From: Chitinophagales bacterium
Lineage (GTDB): Bacteria; Bacteroidota; Bacteroidia; Chitinophagales; BACL12
NCBI GenBank assembly: GCA_014380545.1
Contig: JACMJP010000354.1
Coordinates: forward strand, 1-16,807
DNA: 16,807 nucleotides
Reading direction: 5' to 3'
Below the pieces are notes generated by a model. The model worked only from the letters and a program-made list of their open reading frames with translations, was not told where the DNA came from and did not search any database. This document shows positions 13,677 through 16,807 of the stretch, in pieces. Within the stretch, counting starts at the first letter, position 1. Every line of letters starts with the position of its first letter. Made by a program: the position numbers and the translations under genes.

Positions 13677-15275
13677 ATGCATAAAACAGATTTTCTTGTT
13701 ATTGGCTCTGGCATCGCAGGATTGACGTTTGCATTAAAAACTGCAAAAAAATTTCCGGATAAAACAATAACAATTATTACCAAAGCCGAAGAGGAAGAAA
13801 CAAATACTAAATATGCGCAGGGGGGCATTGCAGCTGTGTGGGATTTTGAAACGGATAGTTATGATAAACATATTAGTGATACTTTAATTGCTGGAGATGG
13901 CTTGTGTAAAAAATATATTGTTGAAATTGTTGTGAAAGAAGGACCGGAAAGAGTAAAAGAAATAATTAATTGGGGGGCTGATTTTGATAAAACAACAGCG
14001 GGTGAATATCATCTTGGAAAAGAAGGGGGACACAGTGAAAACCGTGTATTGCATTTTAAAGATATTACCGGAAAAGAAATTGAAAAAACATTAATTGATG
14101 AAGCAAATACACTAAAAAATATTTCTGTCTTTACACATCATTTTGTAATTGATATTATTACACAACATCATCTTGGAAGAATTGTTACAAGGCATACCCC
14201 TGATATAACATGTTTTGGTGTGTATGTATTAAATAAAAAAAATAAATCTATTGAAAAAATAATTTCAAAAATTACGGTAATGGCAAGCGGTGGTGCCGGA
14301 CAGGTTTATAAAAACACAACAAACCCTTTAATAGCAACCGGTGATGGAATGGCGATGGTATACCGTGCAAAAGGACGAATTGCGAATATGGAGTTTGTAC
14401 AATTCCATCCAACATCATTATATCAGCCCGGTATTTCTCCATCGTTTTTAATTACTGAAGCAGTAAGAGGTGCGGGAGGAATTTTGCGCACAACGGATGG
14501 GAAAGAATTTATGCAAAAATATGATGAAAGGAAAAGTTTAGCGCCGAGAGATATTGTAGCAAGAGCAATTGATAATGAAATGAAAATAAGAGGAGATGAT
14601 TTTGTGTATTTGGATTGCGCTCCGATTAATCGTGAAGAACTTTATGCTCATTTTCCAAATATTTACTCAACATGTAAATCTATCGGAATTGATATAGCGA
14701 AAGATATGATACCTGTTGTTCCGGCTGCGCATTATATGTGCGGAGGAATTATGGTTGACGCCCAGGGAAATTCAACTATTAAAAATTTATATGCCTGTGG
14801 CGAATGTTCATCAACAGGATTACACGGTGCAAACCGACTTGCAAGTAATTCGTTACTGGAGGCATTAGTTTTTGCACACAGAATTTATTTAGATGTAATT
14901 AATAAAATAAACTTTATTGAATACACACAAAATATTCCCGACTGGAATGCTGAGGGCACAAACGACCCAAAAGAAATGGTGATGATAACGCAAAGCATAA
15001 GGGAATTAAAAGAAATCATGACAAATTATGTTGGTATAGTGCGCAGTGATGATAGATTAGAAAGAGCTTTAATAAGATTACATTTATTATATGAAGAAAC
15101 AGAAAAAATGTATGAAACCACTACGATCTCTCCACAGTTGTGTGAATTGAGAAATTTAATTACAGTTGGTTTTTTAATTACAAGGGGTGCAAAAGGAAGA
15201 AGGGAAAGCAGAGGGTTACATTATACCACAGATTATCCGGAAAGATCTTTATGGGCAGAAGATTCTTTATTTTAA
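13677..15275 (+). CDS. nadB: L-aspartate oxidase
   Basis: A 532-residue flavoprotein that oxidises L-aspartate to iminoaspartate, which NadA then condenses to quinolinate in NAD biosynthesis. The FAD dinucleotide motif GSGIAG (10-15) sits at the N-terminus, followed by KYAQGGIAA (45-53), GGHSENRVLH (117-126), EFVQFHPT (239-246), APRDIVARA (289-297), AAHYMCGG (350-357), CGECSSTGLHGANRLASNSL (374-393) and SRGLHYTTDYP (511-521). Glu121, His244, Arg291, His352 and Arg387 occupy positions corresponding to the active-site residues described for the E. coli enzyme. The sequence is full length. No nadA or nadC is next to it, so the pathway genes are dispersed. Confidence 0.97.
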   Translation: MHKTDFLVIGSGIAGLTFALKTAKKFPDKTITIITKAEEEETNTKYAQGGIAAVWDFETDSYDKHISDTLIAGDGLCKKYIVEIVVKEGPERVKEIINWGADFDKTTAGEYHLGKEGGHSENRVLHFKDITGKEIEKTLIDEANTLKNISVFTHHFVIDIITQHHLGRIVTRHTPDITCFGVYVLNKKNKSIEKIISKITVMASGGAGQVYKNTTNPLIATGDGMAMVYRAKGRIANMEFVQFHPTSLYQPGISPSFLITEAVRGAGGILRTTDGKEFMQKYDERKSLAPRDIVARAIDNEMKIRGDDFVYLDCAPINREELYAHFPNIYSTCKSIGIDIAKDMIPVVPAAHYMCGGIMVDAQGNSTIKNLYACGECSSTGLHGANRLASNSLLEALVFAHRIYLDVINKINFIEYTQNIPDWNAEGTNDPKEMVMITQSIRELKEIMTNYVGIVRSDDRLERALIRLHLLYEETEKMYETTTISPQLCELRNLITVGFLITRGAKGRRESRGLHYTTDYPERSLWAEDSLF

Positions 15276-15311
15276 ATTAATATTGATAAAAAAATAATTA
15301 CTTTAAAAATT

Positions 15312-15319
15312 TATCTTTG
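15312..15319 (+). promoter_or_regulatory. -7 box for the secreted hydrolase gene
   Basis: TATCTTTG matches TAnnTTTG fully and is followed by CAC. A start near 15326 gives a leader of about 39 bases to the ATG at 15365. The nearest TTG upstream (15283-15285) is 26 bases away, longer than usual. The box overlaps the TTG at 15317, which argues against that codon as a start. Confidence 0.55.
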
Positions 15320-15364
15320 CACACAACATTGCAACCTCCTCGATTTTTATATTATTTAATTGAC

Positions 15365-16633
15365 ATGTATCGCATGTTTATTACAGTTACATGTATTTTT
15401 ATCTGTAATAATTTGGCTGCACAATATTGTATTGATGATCGCTTTGATGTAAGTCTATTTGACTCAACTGAAATAGAAATATTATCTGATATTCCATATG
15501 GTGAAGCAATTAATTTTGAAGGCGATCTTCAAACACTGTTATTAGATATTTATCACCCTGTACAGGAACTGGATGAACTTGAAAAAAAACCATTAATTGT
15601 TTTTGTACATGGCGGGGGGCTAACCGGTGGAGGCAAAACATCAGAAGGAGCAATTATATTAGGAAAATATTTTTCCGAAAGAGGGTTTGTTTATAGCTCA
15701 ATAGATTATCGTACCGGGTGGGATCAAGCAGATAATTGTCAGGGTGATACGGTTAGTTTGCAATTAGCATTGTACCGTGCATTGCAGGATACAAAAGCCG
15801 CTATTCGTTTTTTAAAAGAATATGCAGATGAATATAACATTGATACAAATTATATTTTTCTTGCAGGCAATAGTGTTGGCTCGACCTTAATATTATATTC
15901 AGCTTATGCAAGGCAGGAAAATTTTCCGCAGTATTTATATGAAGCACTTGGAAGCCTTGACAGTTCAGGAAATGATTTATTTCATCATAAAATAAACATT
16001 GCAGGAATTATTGCAAAAGCTGCAGGTGTACAATTAATGGATGTATTTAATAATGATATTATCCCTGTTCAATTTTTTCATGGCACTTGCGATCACATTG
16101 TTCCATACATGGAAGGTTCGCTGTATTCCTGTGATGCACCTTTTCAATATCCTCATTATAACGGAAGCTGGAATATGGCAAATTATTTAAAGGAACGATC
16201 CGTACCTTATCAATTATACACGAATGAGGGAGAAGATCATAGCGCTGTGGAAGATGATACCCTCACATTATATTCAGCTAATTTTTTAAAAACAATTTTA
16301 TGTGATGAGCTCGATTTGGAAACACGGTATTACAGGTTTAACAATGGTGGTTGTGTAACTTCTTCCAGGGAAGAGTTTTCTGTAACATCTTATCCGAATC
16401 CGTTTCAGGATATTATAAATCTTACAGTTAAAGGCGGAGTTAATGATAATATTAATTTTGAATTATTCACATACACAGGTCAGAAGGTTTTTAGTGATGA
16501 GCAATCTTTTTCCCCCCCACAAACAAATTACACTTTATCACTTGAAGGAAGAACATTCAGCAATGGTTTTTATTTATTGCGAATGTCGGGTGAAGGAATT
16601 GAAAAAACAATTTCTTTGTACATGCAGAAATAA
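15365..16633 (+). CDS. Secreted alpha/beta hydrolase (esterase-like) with T9SS sorting domain
   Basis: A 422-residue protein. The signal peptide (1-20, ending NNLAAQ) precedes an alpha/beta-hydrolase domain (about 45-320). It shows the oxyanion-hole motif HGGG (82-85), the nucleophile elbow GNSVG with Ser170, and a probable Asp243 (HGTCDHIVP) and His292 (EGEDHSAVE), completing a catalytic triad like that of bacterial carboxylesterases. The C-terminus (about 339-422; SYPNPFQDIINL, FTYTGQKVF, GFYLLRM, KTISLYMQK) is a T9SS type A sorting domain, so the enzyme is exported to the surface or medium. The substrate is unknown; a carboxylic ester is likely. ATG 15365 places the signal peptide correctly and follows a good -7 box. 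An ATG at 15374 is a possible alternative. It ends three bases before the convergent glycosyltransferase. Confidence 0.88.
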   Translation: MYRMFITVTCIFICNNLAAQYCIDDRFDVSLFDSTEIEILSDIPYGEAINFEGDLQTLLLDIYHPVQELDELEKKPLIVFVHGGGLTGGGKTSEGAIILGKYFSERGFVYSSIDYRTGWDQADNCQGDTVSLQLALYRALQDTKAAIRFLKEYADEYNIDTNYIFLAGNSVGSTLILYSAYARQENFPQYLYEALGSLDSSGNDLFHHKINIAGIIAKAAGVQLMDVFNNDIIPVQFFHGTCDHIVPYMEGSLYSCDAPFQYPHYNGSWNMANYLKERSVPYQLYTNEGEDHSAVEDDTLTLYSANFLKTILCDELDLETRYYRFNNGGCVTSSREEFSVTSYPNPFQDIINLTVKGGVNDNINFELFTYTGQKVFSDEQSFSPPQTNYTLSLEGRTFSNGFYLLRMSGEGIEKTISLYMQK

Positions 16634-16636
16634 GTA

Positions 16637-16807
16637 TTAACCTTCAGACTGTTTTTTTAGCATTGCATATAATTTTGCATAGCGCATAAATACGCCGACT
16701 GCCGCAAGTGAGCAAATAATAAATCCTGCAATTCCATCTAAAAAACCAAGATCAATAATATAATGTTTAAAAAAACGAAATGCAGGTTTAATTACAAAAT
16801 GGAATAA
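16637..16807 (-). CDS. C-terminal end of a family 2 glycosyltransferase (partial)
   Basis: Fifty-six codons enter from the right edge and end at TAA (16639-16637). The residues VIKPAFRFFKHYIIDLGFLD, then GIAGF and a hydrophobic stretch ending FMRYAKLYAM, resemble the C-terminal membrane-associated end of family 2 glycosyltransferases of the lipopolysaccharide-core WaaE type, which often read K-P-x-x-F-x-x-x-Y, GF-DG, G-F and a final R/K-Y-K-L segment. The catalytic domain is outside the window, so the call rests on this tail alone. It is convergent with the hydrolase gene. Confidence 0.55.
   Translation of the reverse strand, partial: LFHFVIKPAFRFFKHYIIDLGFLDGIAGFIICSLAAVGVFMRYAKLYAMLKKQSEG

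Noticed and set aside
15317..15364. TTG start at 15317 for the secreted hydrolase
   Set aside because: The codon overlaps the -7 box and would precede the signal peptide with 16 atypical residues.

Overview
The window looks like chromosomal DNA of a Bacteroidota bacterium. It is AT-rich. Several promoters fit the Bacteroidota pattern (TTTG or TTG near -33, TAnnTTTG near -7). The primary sigma factor is the short form of about 290 residues without region 1.1. Two secreted proteins end in type A C-terminal sorting domains of the type IX secretion system (T9SS). I cannot place it below phylum. No tRNA, rRNA, insertion sequence, integrase or CRISPR array was seen. Both edges cut through genes.

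Region 1 (1-4677) is the most interesting part, a probable copper-handling divergon. Leftward run an MbnP-like lipoprotein and, overlapping it by one base, an MbnH/MauG-like di-heme peroxidase (cut by the window start). Rightward run a small HxC / CC / PP secreted protein, a TonB-dependent receptor with a Cys-Cys pair in its plug, and a periplasmic heavy-metal-associated (HMA) domain protein with a CGMC site, closed by a strong terminator. In characterised MbnP/MbnH systems the di-heme enzyme oxidises a tryptophan of MbnP to kynurenine, which then helps bind copper. The inference here is a surface copper lipoprotein made competent by its own peroxidase, feeding a receptor and a periplasmic chaperone.

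Region 2 (4766-8867) holds two tandem leftward genes for secreted seven-repeat FG-GAP (integrin-type) beta-propeller proteins. The downstream one carries Ig-like repeats, a fibronectin type III domain and a T9SS sorting tail. The upstream one stops right after its fibronectin domain and lacks the tail.

Region 3 (8890-13616) is housekeeping. It contains rpoD with a near-consensus promoter and a strong terminator, a DjlA-like J-domain protein with an Mpg/AAG DNA glycosylase (leftward), an RsmI-like methyltransferase with a cysteine-rich DUF3109 protein (rightward), and a DinB-family protein overlapping acylphosphatase (leftward).

Region 4 (13617-16807) has nadB (L-aspartate oxidase, first step of NAD synthesis), a secreted alpha/beta hydrolase with a T9SS tail, and the C-terminal end of a family 2 glycosyltransferase entering from the right edge. 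Apart from leaders, promoters and terminators, no gene-free stretch exceeds about 300 bases.
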